A stretch of 51,328 bases of DNA. Source: Gammaproteobacteria bacterium. GTDB lineage: Bacteria; Pseudomonadota; Gammaproteobacteria; Pseudomonadales; Halieaceae. The translations under genes were made by a program, and so were the position numbers. A model generated the notes under the pieces. That model was not told where the DNA came from. It made no database searches and saw only the letters and a list, made by a program, of their open reading frames with translations. Positions 44,447-51,328 of the stretch are shown here, piece after piece (position 1 is the stretch's first letter; the number at the start of each line of letters is the position of its first letter). The stretch spans positions 1 through 51,328 of the forward strand of contig JAUIMF010000014.1 in the NCBI GenBank assembly GCA_030433415.1, in the 5' to 3' direction.

Positions 44447-44897
44447 TCTCATTCTGCTGTTGGTGCACGGCCTGGTGTCTGTGGCCCTGTTGGGTGCGGT
44501 CACTCACCAGTGCGTCGCGGTTCTCTGGCGCACGGATCGCAAGGCAGAAGCAGGGTTTGTGCGGCGCTATACCAGTGTGGCACCCACGGGATTTGCGACG
44601 GCGATTTGCGTGTTGTACGTGAGCAATCTGTTGCTCGGTGCACTGCTGTATCCCGAGTATCGTCTGGAATCGCGTTACTCCCTTGAGGAAATGCGCTTGC
44701 TACCGGTCGTGGGAGCGTTTGAACTCAAGGAACACTGGGGTGCGGTAGGGCTGGGGCTTCTGCCCCTTTACTGGTCGACCTGGCGCGGCGCCGATAATGC
44801 GGATTGGACACGGGTGATGAGCACACTGACCCTGGGCGTCATTGTCTGGTTCGCCTTTCTCGTTGGCCATGTCGTCAACAATTTCAGGGGAGTCTGA
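44424..44897 (+). CDS. Small four-helix membrane protein of unknown function
   Basis: The 157-residue protein has four predicted membrane helices (about 8-30, 53-75, 100-118, 132-152). His15 and His28 in helix 1, His104 (LKEHWGAVGL) and His149 (LVGHVVNN) near or within helices could bind heme b, but nothing in the sequence proves this. The start overlaps the propeller-cytochrome gene by 23 bases and four bases separate the stop from the next start, so it is translated with its neighbours. Confidence 0.75.
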   Translation: MATYQISNLILLLVHGLVSVALLGAVTHQCVAVLWRTDRKAEAGFVRRYTSVAPTGFATAICVLYVSNLLLGALLYPEYRLESRYSLEEMRLLPVVGAFELKEHWGAVGLGLLPLYWSTWRGADNADWTRVMSTLTLGVIVWFAFLVGHVVNNFRGV

Positions 44898-44901
44898 AAG
44901 C

Positions 44902-45222
44902 ATGGCATCGCTGCGTTTCTCTCCCCAGTGGTTCACGCTGGTTTTCTGCCTGGCCTACGGCGCGATCCTGGCTCTGGAATTACCGGTGCCGGGCTACTAC
45001 CCCTTGACCGGTCGCTGGAGCTTCGGTGATTTCAGCATCGTCGATGGAACCGTCATGCACTGGTATGGCCTGACGTTTGAGGCCTTGATCCTTGGTGTGT
45101 TGGCTGGGGTGCTGTTACCCCGGCGCCTCGCGCCGCGTGTGCTTGGTCTGGTGGCTCTCGGCGCGACCTGGGCGCTGATGGCGGTGGCAGCGTTTCTGCT
45201 TCGTTCGTACTTCTGGGGCTGA
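44902..45222 (+). CDS. Small three-helix membrane protein of unknown function
   Basis: The 106-residue protein has hydrophobic segments at about 9-27, 52-74 and 80-102, with the periplasmic-looking loop GYYPLTGRWSFGDFSIVDG between the first two and His53 at the start of the second. GGGGAG precedes the ATG at 44902. It lies between the four-helix protein and a small secreted protein, and its stop abuts the next GTG start. I know no family for it. Confidence 0.7.
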   Translation: MASLRFSPQWFTLVFCLAYGAILALELPVPGYYPLTGRWSFGDFSIVDGTVMHWYGLTFEALILGVLAGVLLPRRLAPRVLGLVALGATWALMAVAAFLLRSYFWG

Positions 45223-45606
45223 GTGTCGATCGTGAAAACAGGCTCACCACGTCTTGTCGCGCTGCTGCTACTGATACCCGCTATCGCAGACGCGCAGCTG
45301 TACGGCAATGCCATTCCCGCCGAGCTGCTGAATTTGCAGGCGGGCAATGTGTGGTTTGGTTCCGTGCGGGATCACAGCGGCGCATTTGTGCCCGATGCTA
45401 CGGTGATTCTCGACACGGGTCTGATCGAATACGTGGCGGTCACGGGTGTCACGGGGCGTTTTCGTTTGGTGCTGCCCGAGTCCACGGTGCTTGATGAGGT
45501 TATGCCGGGCTGTGCCAAGCCGGGATACTCCGGGTCAGTCATGCGTCTTCGTCGACCTGCGGGTGATGCGTTGAGTCCGGTGGAACTCACCTGTCTGGTG
45601 GATTAG
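45223..45606 (+). CDS. Small exported protein with carboxypeptidase-regulatory-like fold
   Basis: The 127-residue protein has a signal peptide (LVALLLLIPAIADAQ) and a mature part WFGSVRDHSGAFVPDATVIL...GRFRLVLPE that fits one CarboxypepD-regulatory-like sandwich, the same fold as the N-terminal domain of the first gene of the operon. GTG at 45223 directly follows the previous stop; a GTG three codons later is equally possible. Two cysteines (Cys107 region CAKPGYSG and the C-terminal LTCLVD) may form a disulfide. Confidence 0.65.
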   Translation: MSIVKTGSPRLVALLLLIPAIADAQLYGNAIPAELLNLQAGNVWFGSVRDHSGAFVPDATVILDTGLIEYVAVTGVTGRFRLVLPESTVLDEVMPGCAKPGYSGSVMRLRRPAGDALSPVELTCLVD

Positions 45607-46809
45607 GTGAGCAAGCGGGGTCAACGCCTGCGCGATTTATTGACGGCCACTGTCGCGGGCGTCACTCGTTTTCTGGTGGCCGCGATATTGCCTCGATTAG
45701 TGATCGTGATGTTCGGAGCGGCACCATTCGCGGTCCTGGTGACACAGGGTTTCGCTTCTGAGACTTCCCCAAGCCAACGGTCTGAAGAGGCCCTATTACA
45801 ACAGGTCTTTGTGGACTTACTTGCTGTGACTCAGTCTGCTGACCCTCCCGGAGGGTTTTCCGGCTGGGTGGCACGCGATCAAGTCCTGGGTAAGGGTATG
45901 GCTGAGGCGACGACCTTGCCGGGGGTTGTGCCATTGATGCTGGAGACCTATTTCAATCCACAGGCCGTTGCGCATTTACGCACAGAGGGCGCCGTCGGTA
46001 TCAGTGCGAGCGATGTACCAGTATCAAACGATCACGTCCATGGCGTAGGGCTAAGCTCGCCTCTGCTGGCTCCACTTCCCTCGGGGGCGCAGGTTGCCAT
46101 GCTGGCATGGTGGCCTGTCGCGGCACAGGGGGCGACGCCACTCCCTGTCTGGTCGGCCGCAAATACGTCGCGCCCTGGGGGCAGTAATGGCTATCTGAGT
46201 TGGTCCCGTCTTGTGGCGGTCGCGGCGGGGGACCAGGTCGAGGTTCCCGCGACACTGGCTTTCGCCGGTCGCTACCGGGCGCCGGAGCGAGGGGTATCGC
46301 TGATGGATTTGTCCCATATCACGCTGAGCGCCGAGCAGGCAGATCGCTGGATGAAAACGCCATCGGGTAAGAAGCTGGCGGGTATGGTTCTGGGGCGCTC
46401 TCTGCGCGCGGGTGATCACCTGGCCCTGGTTGCCATGCACCTGATGCTGGGTAACGGTGACAGGGGGTTTTGGGGGACGATCTGGTGGGGCGATGACCAC
46501 TCCGGTGGGCAGCCTCTGATGGCCATGGGGCAGGGTGCGGGATATCGCTTTGACTGGACCGGCGACGCCGTGCTTCCGCGAGAGGCGGACGGCTCACCCA
46601 ACCGCTGCTTCAACCCGTGGCTGGAGGGGGCCCTCATGGACTCGGGCGAAGGCGCGGGTACCGACGCCAACTGCATCAGTTGTCACAGCCGAGCGGCATT
46701 CCCGGCCCGCGGTTTCTTACAGGTGAGTCGCGGTTACCGGCCGGTAGAAGCGGGTGTCACGACCACGGGCATGCTCTGGTCTCTGGCCCTGCAGGCGTCG
46801 CGTGAGTGA
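45607..46809 (+). CDS. Exported monoheme c-type protein of unknown family
   Basis: The 400-residue protein starts at GTG 45607, one base after the previous stop, with a signal or anchor segment at about residues 18-50. The body is beta-rich with many Trp and Gly. A single c-heme site CISCH (356-360) lies near the C-terminus, after SPNRCFNPWLEGALMD. Placement of the heme site at the end resembles annotated 'cytochrome c' proteins of unknown role. It closes the five-gene operon that starts with another monoheme protein. No terminator follows within the 163 bases before the P450 gene. Confidence 0.75.
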   Translation: MSKRGQRLRDLLTATVAGVTRFLVAAILPRLVIVMFGAAPFAVLVTQGFASETSPSQRSEEALLQQVFVDLLAVTQSADPPGGFSGWVARDQVLGKGMAEATTLPGVVPLMLETYFNPQAVAHLRTEGAVGISASDVPVSNDHVHGVGLSSPLLAPLPSGAQVAMLAWWPVAAQGATPLPVWSAANTSRPGGSNGYLSWSRLVAVAAGDQVEVPATLAFAGRYRAPERGVSLMDLSHITLSAEQADRWMKTPSGKKLAGMVLGRSLRAGDHLALVAMHLMLGNGDRGFWGTIWWGDDHSGGQPLMAMGQGAGYRFDWTGDAVLPREADGSPNRCFNPWLEGALMDSGEGAGTDANCISCHSRAAFPARGFLQVSRGYRPVEAGVTTTGMLWSLALQASRE

Positions 46810-46972
46810 GAGTTTTCAGCGAGAGTCTGCATTCGCTGCTCGGCGTCTCGTCGTGCTCGACAGCCCGCCCATACTCCATTAGTTTTACCCGGCAGCGAGA
46901 TGAAGATCCGGATTTGAGATTCGTCTTACTACACCTCGCCAAACTGCAGCCTACAAAAACAAGGACTAGCCA

Positions 46973-48157
46973 ATGACCGCAGCAGTGCAACCCAGCCACG
47001 TGCCCGACGCCCTGGTCGTCGAATTTGATATGTACGCAACGCTCGGTCTGGCCACCGATTACCACGGTACCTGGCTTGGCCTGAGAGGCGGGCCTGATGT
47101 GGTCTGGACGAGCCAGAACGAAGGCCACTGGATCGCGACAAACCCGGCGATCTTCGATGAGATCTATCAGGACCCGGGCCTGTTCTCGAGCAGCACGATC
47201 ATTCTGCCGGAATCCCATGGCGAAGCGCACAACCTGATCCCGACCACCATGGACCCTCCCGAACACCAGCCGTACCGGATGATTCTTAATCGGCTGATGG
47301 CGCCCGCGGTTATTCAAACGATCTCGGATTCGGTTCGTCAGGTTACGATAGAGCTTGTGGATGCGTTGGTGCCTCACGGCGAATGTGAATTCACCGTCGA
47401 CTTCGCCCAGCAGCTACCGCTGCACGTGTTCATGTCATTGATGGCTTTGCCCAAAGAGGACATCGGCAAGGTCAAATACTGGAGTGACCAGACCACCCAC
47501 CCCGATGGAAGTATGAGCTTTGAGGACGCACTGAAGCACCTGTATGACTACCTGGAGCCTTACATCCGGGAGCGGCGGCAGAACCCTGGGGATGACTTTG
47601 TCAGTCAGTTGGTTACCGCCCAGGTGAATGACCGCCGCGTTACCGACGACGAGGCGCGTCATCTCAGTGTGCAGCTCCTTATCGCGGGCGTCGATACCGT
47701 GGTCAATTTTCTGAGCCATGCGTTTCTGCGCCTTGCGCGGGAACCGGAGCTGCGCCGGACCATTGCCAGCGGTGAGCAATCCATCGATGTTGCGGCCGAG
47801 AAGCTGCTCGCCAGCGTGCCGCTGGTGACCATTGGGCGACGCGTGATGCGTGACGTGGATTTTCACGGCGCTCCGCTCAAGGCGGGTGACATGATTGCGA
47901 TTCCGACGCCCCTGTGTGCCAACTATCTGCGCCATGAGGGCGAGGGAGTCGCTGCGCTGCGCTCCCATCTCACCTTCGGCAGTGGGGTGCACCAGTGCCC
48001 GGGCCGACATCTGGCGCGCATGGAAGCCGAAATCGTACTTGAGGAGTGGTTAAAGCGTATTCCCGAGTTTGAGCTTCAGGACCCCGATGGCATACGGTTT
48101 CAGGGTGGGATCGTCGGGGTTGTCGAAGCGCTGCCGCTCAAATGGAGTGTCGTCTGA
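46973..48157 (+). CDS. Cytochrome P450, CYP101-like, lacking ExxR
   Basis: The 394-residue protein aligns along its whole length with P450cam (HVPDALVVEFDMY, GHWIATNPAIF, LIPTTMDPPEH, AGVDTVVNFLSH). The heme loop FGSGVHQCPGRHLAR is intact with Cys342, and the I-helix acid-alcohol pair is Asp241-Thr242. However the K-helix ExxR is replaced: EELLRRFSL of P450cam corresponds to EKLLASVPL, so Glu is Lys277 and Arg is Ala280. The following meander is about five residues shorter. Tyr96 of the camphor site corresponds to His. No ferredoxin or reductase genes are adjacent. AAGGA precedes the ATG. Confidence 0.88.
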   Translation: MTAAVQPSHVPDALVVEFDMYATLGLATDYHGTWLGLRGGPDVVWTSQNEGHWIATNPAIFDEIYQDPGLFSSSTIILPESHGEAHNLIPTTMDPPEHQPYRMILNRLMAPAVIQTISDSVRQVTIELVDALVPHGECEFTVDFAQQLPLHVFMSLMALPKEDIGKVKYWSDQTTHPDGSMSFEDALKHLYDYLEPYIRERRQNPGDDFVSQLVTAQVNDRRVTDDEARHLSVQLLIAGVDTVVNFLSHAFLRLAREPELRRTIASGEQSIDVAAEKLLASVPLVTIGRRVMRDVDFHGAPLKAGDMIAIPTPLCANYLRHEGEGVAALRSHLTFGSGVHQCPGRHLARMEAEIVLEEWLKRIPEFELQDPDGIRFQGGIVGVVEALPLKWSVV

Positions 48158-48195
48158 GCGAGTTATTGACCGCAGTCCACGGGGCCGGCGTCTCG

Positions 48196-48657
48196 CTAGT
48201 CGGCCTCTGGCTTCGACGCCCTGTCCAGAATCACCGGGCCGGGTCCTTCCTCCGCCAGGCGGTCATCCGGGTTGTAGATTGGGCAGTTGTCCATCGACAG
48301 GCAGCCGCAGCCAATGCAGCCCGTCAGGGAGTCGCGCAGGCGCTCGAGCTGGGTGATACGTTCACTCAATTCGCCGTGCCAGCGGCGCGACAGGCGCTGC
48401 CAGTCCCGCTGGGTCGGTGTTCGCTGGTCCGGTAACGTGGCAAATGCCGCCCGTATCGACTCCAGGCTGACGCCCACGCGCTGCGCCGCTTTGATGACGG
48501 CAACGCGGCGTATGACGTCGGCGCGGTAGCGACGCTGGTTGCCGTTATTGCGTGTGCTGCGGATCAAGCCCTTGCGTTCATAAAAGTGCAGGGTACTGAC
48601 CCTGACGCCACAGCGCGCAGCGACCCGCCCGACGCTGAATTCCCCTTTTGTTGCCAT
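48196..48657 (-). CDS. soxR: SoxR, redox-sensing MerR-family activator
   Basis: The 153-residue protein has the MerR winged helix (SVGRVAARCGVRVSTLHFYE, residues 8-27) and the SoxR [2Fe-2S] site CIGCGCLSMDNC (Cys114, Cys117, Cys119, Cys125), spaced as in E. coli SoxR, followed by PIYNPDD. Oxidation of the cluster by redox-cycling compounds switches on the target promoter. Here the target is the divergent VOC gene, whose promoter holds the SoxR box. No soxS is present, as is usual outside enteric bacteria. Confidence 0.95.
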   Translation of the reverse strand: MATKGEFSVGRVAARCGVRVSTLHFYERKGLIRSTRNNGNQRRYRADVIRRVAVIKAAQRVGVSLESIRAAFATLPDQRTPTQRDWQRLSRRWHGELSERITQLERLRDSLTGCIGCGCLSMDNCPIYNPDDRLAEEGPGPVILDRASKPEAD

Positions 48658-48702
48658 CGATTTTTCCGAATCGCTTTTGCGGAATTAGTTTGACCGAAGG
48701 AC

Positions 48703-48733
48703 TTTACCTCAACCATGGTTGAGGTCCCAGTAT
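48703..48733 (+). promoter_or_regulatory. SoxR-box promoter of the VOC gene
   Basis: A perfect 20-bp palindrome at 48706-48725 contains CCTCAA-N6-TTGAGG, the outer arms of the E. coli soxS operator. It sits between TTTACC (-35, 48703-48708) and CAGTAT (-10, 48728-48733) with a 19-base spacer, the overlong spacing of MerR/SoxR-activated promoters. It drives the plus-strand VOC gene. Confidence 0.9.
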
Positions 48734-48764
48734 GGTGCCTGGTCCACAAGGGAGGTGCCCGACC

Positions 48765-49184
48765 ATGATCAGTTTTGAACACGTGAATCTTGTTGTTACC
48801 GATATCGATGCAAGCCTGCGCTTCTATCAGGCGGCGCTGCCGCACTGGAGGGAGCGCCTGAGCGGCGAAAGCGACTGGTACGGCAAGCCCCGGCGCTGGC
48901 TGCACTTTGGCGATGACTATCAGTATCTGACGTTGAACGACAACGGCGAGGGCGTCGGTCGCGATCTACAGGGGCATCAGCCGGGCCTGGCGCATTTTGC
49001 GTTTGTCACGGATGACATCGATGGCGTGATTGCGCGTCTTGGGGCCGAGGGCTTTGCCGTGGCCAAAGACGGCGCCGAAGAACCGTTTCGGCGCAACGTC
49101 TACTTTATCGACCCGGATGGGATGGAGGTGGAGTTCGTGCAGTACCTGAGTGATGACCCGGCGGAGCGGAATCGTCCGAGCTGA
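48765..49184 (+). CDS. VOC-family (glyoxalase/bleomycin-resistance-like) protein under SoxR
   Basis: The 139-residue protein starts MISFEHVNLVVTDIDASLRF and ends DGMEVEFVQYLSDD, giving two beta-alpha-beta-beta-beta units of the VOC fold. Likely metal ligands are His6 (FEHVNL), His73-75 region (GLAHFAFV) and Glu in MEVEF. A strong GGAGG precedes the ATG at 48765. Such proteins are dioxygenases, glyoxalases or sequestering resistance proteins. Control by SoxR suggests handling of a redox-cycling or electrophilic compound, which is inference. Confidence 0.88.
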   Translation: MISFEHVNLVVTDIDASLRFYQAALPHWRERLSGESDWYGKPRRWLHFGDDYQYLTLNDNGEGVGRDLQGHQPGLAHFAFVTDDIDGVIARLGAEGFAVAKDGAEEPFRRNVYFIDPDGMEVEFVQYLSDDPAERNRPS

Positions 49185-49206
49185 GAACTGCGACGCAGGC
49201 GCGCCT

Positions 49207-50955
49207 TCAACGACCTGCGATGTCAGCCCGTTGCTCCTCGGCCCATTCCCGCACCAATTGATCCAGCAGGTCGATGGGCAGCGAGCCGCTGCCGACCAGA
49301 ACGTCATGAAAGGCGCGCAGGTCGAAGTGCTCGCCAAGGACCGACTCGGCATGATCCCTCAGGCCGAGGATGCGCAGCTCACCGACCTTGTAGGCCAGGG
49401 CCTGCGCGGGCCAGGTGATGTAGCGATCTACCTCTGAGGTGATCTCGGCTTCGGTCAGCGCGGTGTTCTGCAACATGTAATCGATGGCCTGTCGGCGCGT
49501 CCAGCCAAAGGCGTGCAGACCAGTGTCGACAACGAGCCGGTTCGCGCGCCACATCTCATAGGTCAGGCGACCAAAATCGGAACGCGGATCAGTATAGAAG
49601 CCGGCTTCCTTGCCCAGACGTTCGCTGTACAGGCCCCAACCTTCGCCGTAGGCGGCGTGGTAAAGACTGCGGCGAAACGGAGGCAGGTCCAGCTCCAGCG
49701 CAAGCGCGGTCTGATGGTGGTGACCGGGCACGGCTTCGTGCAGCGTGAGGGCTTCAAGTGTGTATAGCGGTTTGGTACGAAAATCCGTGGCGTTGATGAA
49801 GTACACCCCGGGGTTGCGCCCGTCTGCGGTGCCACTGGCATAGAACGCCCCGCGGCCCTCAGCTTCGCGAATCGTATAGGGCATGCGCGCCAGCCTGCCG
49901 AAGAAGCGCGGCATCATGCCGTCCATGCGCTTGGCGATGTACGAGACCTTCTCGAGCAGATCTTCACGGTTGGCAGCGTACGAAGCGGGGTCATCGCGTA
50001 GTGCATCGAGGTAGGCACGAAATCCACCGTCGAAACCAGTGGCTGTGATGATCGCGTTCATCTCCTCACGTATGCGTTTGGTTTCTGCCAGACCCAGATC
50101 GTGAATCTGTTGTGGTGACATCGTCGTGGTGGTGAAGTAGCGGATGAGGTAGGCGTAGTACGCATCACCGCCCGGTACGCTGGTGATGCCCTCGTGCTTG
50201 CGGCAGGCCGGCGCGTAGTCCTCGATATAAAAACGCAGGAACTCAGCGTAGGCCGGCAGCACCGACTTGGACAGCGCTGAGCGCGCGGCGCTGCTCAGGT
50301 GTTGCCGCTCGGGTTCGGCGAAGGTGTCGGGGAAGTGGGTAAACGGCGCGAACATCGCGCTTTGCGTGGGGTCATCCTTCAGGTAGCGACGGATGGTGTT
50401 CTCGTACTCGTACATCGCGCCGCAGAACTGCGTGTAGCCCGTCTCAATGCCTTCGCGCAGGTTGGCAATTTGCTGGCGGTTGTAACGGGGATAGTCCCGA
50501 AAGCTGGTAATCAGTCGCTCGTAGTCATCGACGGTCGAGAAATCCATGTTCGCCGGGGCATCGGCGAAGTAGCCATGGAATCCGAACAGCGCGGTGATGG
50601 GAAACCGGTGGTCTGGCTGACGATAGCTTTCGGCCTCGGTTTGTCGCTCGTAGCGGAACAGCCGGTAGCTGATTTTCTCCTGGCCTGTCAGCGCGTCTTC
50701 GTCTATCTGCGCGAGCCGCTTCAGCATTTTCTGATTGAATGCTTCGCGCCGGGCACGTCCGTCGGGGCCGACGTCGGGAAGCGTACCGTCGGGTCTGAAT
50801 GCGTCCGGGTCGGTGCGAAAGAAGAGCTTCTCGGCTTCAGCCTCGGTCCAGTGATCGACCAGTAGCTGGCGAAACGCGTCGCTGTGATTGTCCGTGGCTG
50901 CGAAGGCCGCGATGGAAGTGAGCAGCAGGAGGGCGGTGAGGAATTTATGGTGCAC
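49207..50955 (-). CDS. Exported DUF885 metallohydrolase-like protein
   Basis: The 582-residue protein has a signal peptide (MHHKFLTALLLLTSIAAFAA) and the DUF885 core with HEAVPGHHH (His406, Glu407, His411/412), an HExxxGHH zinc site, and GEGWGLYSE (about 437-445) supplying another ligand. The fold is helical, like M32/M3-type metallopeptidases, and members are predicted periplasmic peptidases. It sits alone on the minus strand, 95 bases from gnd. Confidence 0.85.
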   Translation of the reverse strand: MHHKFLTALLLLTSIAAFAATDNHSDAFRQLLVDHWTEAEAEKLFFRTDPDAFRPDGTLPDVGPDGRARREAFNQKMLKRLAQIDEDALTGQEKISYRLFRYERQTEAESYRQPDHRFPITALFGFHGYFADAPANMDFSTVDDYERLITSFRDYPRYNRQQIANLREGIETGYTQFCGAMYEYENTIRRYLKDDPTQSAMFAPFTHFPDTFAEPERQHLSSAARSALSKSVLPAYAEFLRFYIEDYAPACRKHEGITSVPGGDAYYAYLIRYFTTTTMSPQQIHDLGLAETKRIREEMNAIITATGFDGGFRAYLDALRDDPASYAANREDLLEKVSYIAKRMDGMMPRFFGRLARMPYTIREAEGRGAFYASGTADGRNPGVYFINATDFRTKPLYTLEALTLHEAVPGHHHQTALALELDLPPFRRSLYHAAYGEGWGLYSERLGKEAGFYTDPRSDFGRLTYEMWRANRLVVDTGLHAFGWTRRQAIDYMLQNTALTEAEITSEVDRYITWPAQALAYKVGELRILGLRDHAESVLGEHFDLRAFHDVLVGSGSLPIDLLDQLVREWAEEQRADIAGR

Positions 50956-51050
50956 GAAGGGAGTCCGCTGTCGGCAAGAGAGCGTTGGAGTCTAGCACCG
51001 GCTCATCGTCGTCGTGGAGCGCGAGAGGGAATAGCCCCGTGAAGTGGACG

Positions 51051-51328
51051 CTAGGATTCTCCCCAGGCGGTACTGTGAAAGAACTCGCCGCGGGGCTTAT
51101 CGACGCGCTCGAAGGTATGGGCACCAAAATAATCCCGCTGTGCCTGGATCAGGTTGGCCGGTAAACGCGCACTGCGGTAACCATCGTAGAACGCCAGCGC
51201 GGCGCTGAGAGCAGGAATGGGAATGCCGGCGGTGACAGCGCGCGCTACGGTGCGGCGCAGTCCGGGCTCTACGCGGGCAATCTCCTGGCGGAAGAAGTCA
51301 TCCAGCAGCAGATTCTCCAGGTTGGCAT
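51051..51328 (-). CDS. gnd: 6-phosphogluconate dehydrogenase, decarboxylating (C-terminal part)
   Basis: Ninety-one codons of the minus-strand gene are visible, ending in TAG at 51051-51053; the start lies beyond the right edge. The visible part reads FYDGYRSARLPANLIQAQRD, YFGAHTFERVDKPRGEFFHS and ends WGES, the conserved C-terminus of Gnd that closes over the partner subunit. The enzyme makes ribulose-5-phosphate and NADPH in the pentose phosphate pathway. Confidence 0.95.
   Translation of the reverse strand, partial: ANLENLLLDDFFRQEIARVEPGLRRTVARAVTAGIPIPALSAALAFYDGYRSARLPANLIQAQRDYFGAHTFERVDKPRGEFFHSTAWGES

Noticed and set aside
50945..51127. 60-codon minus-strand frame next to gnd
   Set aside because: Overlaps the gnd C-terminus in another frame and the DUF885 start.

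Overview
The window reads as chromosome of a high-GC, aerobic, probably marine gammaproteobacterium. Pointers are cmoA/cmoB, uup, a COX15-type heme A synthase, a large TonB-dependent receptor, SoxR and PEP-CTERM proteins; a Halieaceae/OM60-like lineage would fit, but this is inference from gene content. No phage, transposase or CRISPR array is visible. Coding density is high and many adjacent genes overlap by 1-4 bases.

Layout. 1-7.4 kb: tRNA-wobble genes cmoB (partial) and cmoA, a class IV aminotransferase coupled to a sulfotransferase-like gene, an aromatic/aspartate aminotransferase, the ABC-F protein Uup and heme A synthase. 7.4-14 kb: an XRE-cupin regulator, a patch of nested inverted repeats, a TonB receptor, an amidase and an MBL-fold hydrolase. 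13.5-19.5 kb: a PAP2 phosphatase with a glycosyltransferase, then a three-gene type-I-secretion-like operon (ABC, HlyD, TolC) whose ABC protein has lost every ATPase motif. 19.6-25.8 kb: a Wolinella-type diheme quinol:fumarate reductase (frdCAB) translationally coupled to a P-type cation ATPase. 25.8-31 kb, minus strand: two paralogous HDOD proteins flanking an EAL-HDOD protein, a lamin-tail protein with an eroded PEP-CTERM-like tail and a sulfotransferase. 31-33.9 kb: a SulP transporter, a tandem universal stress protein and tRNA-Met with a good promoter. 33.9-38.2 kb: an accessory-looking block of unrecognised secreted proteins, lipoproteins and a PEP-CTERM protein. 38.2-41 kb: a crotonase lacking both catalytic glutamates and a PQQ dehydrogenase. 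41.2-46.8 kb: a GFA-type zinc protein, an AhpD-like protein, and a tight five-gene operon combining a c-heme/beta-propeller protein, two small membrane proteins, a small secreted protein and a second c-heme protein. 47-51.3 kb: a CYP101-like P450 without the ExxR motif, SoxR divergent from a VOC protein behind a near-perfect SoxR-box promoter, a DUF885 peptidase-like protein, and the end of gnd.

Best candidates for undescribed biology are the catalytically dead ABC exporter operon (15286-19527), the c-heme/membrane operon (42653-46809), the P450 lacking the ExxR pair (46973-48157), and the transferred-looking fumarate reductase/P-ATPase operon (19639-25839). All family assignments are from motif reading by eye; no database search was run.
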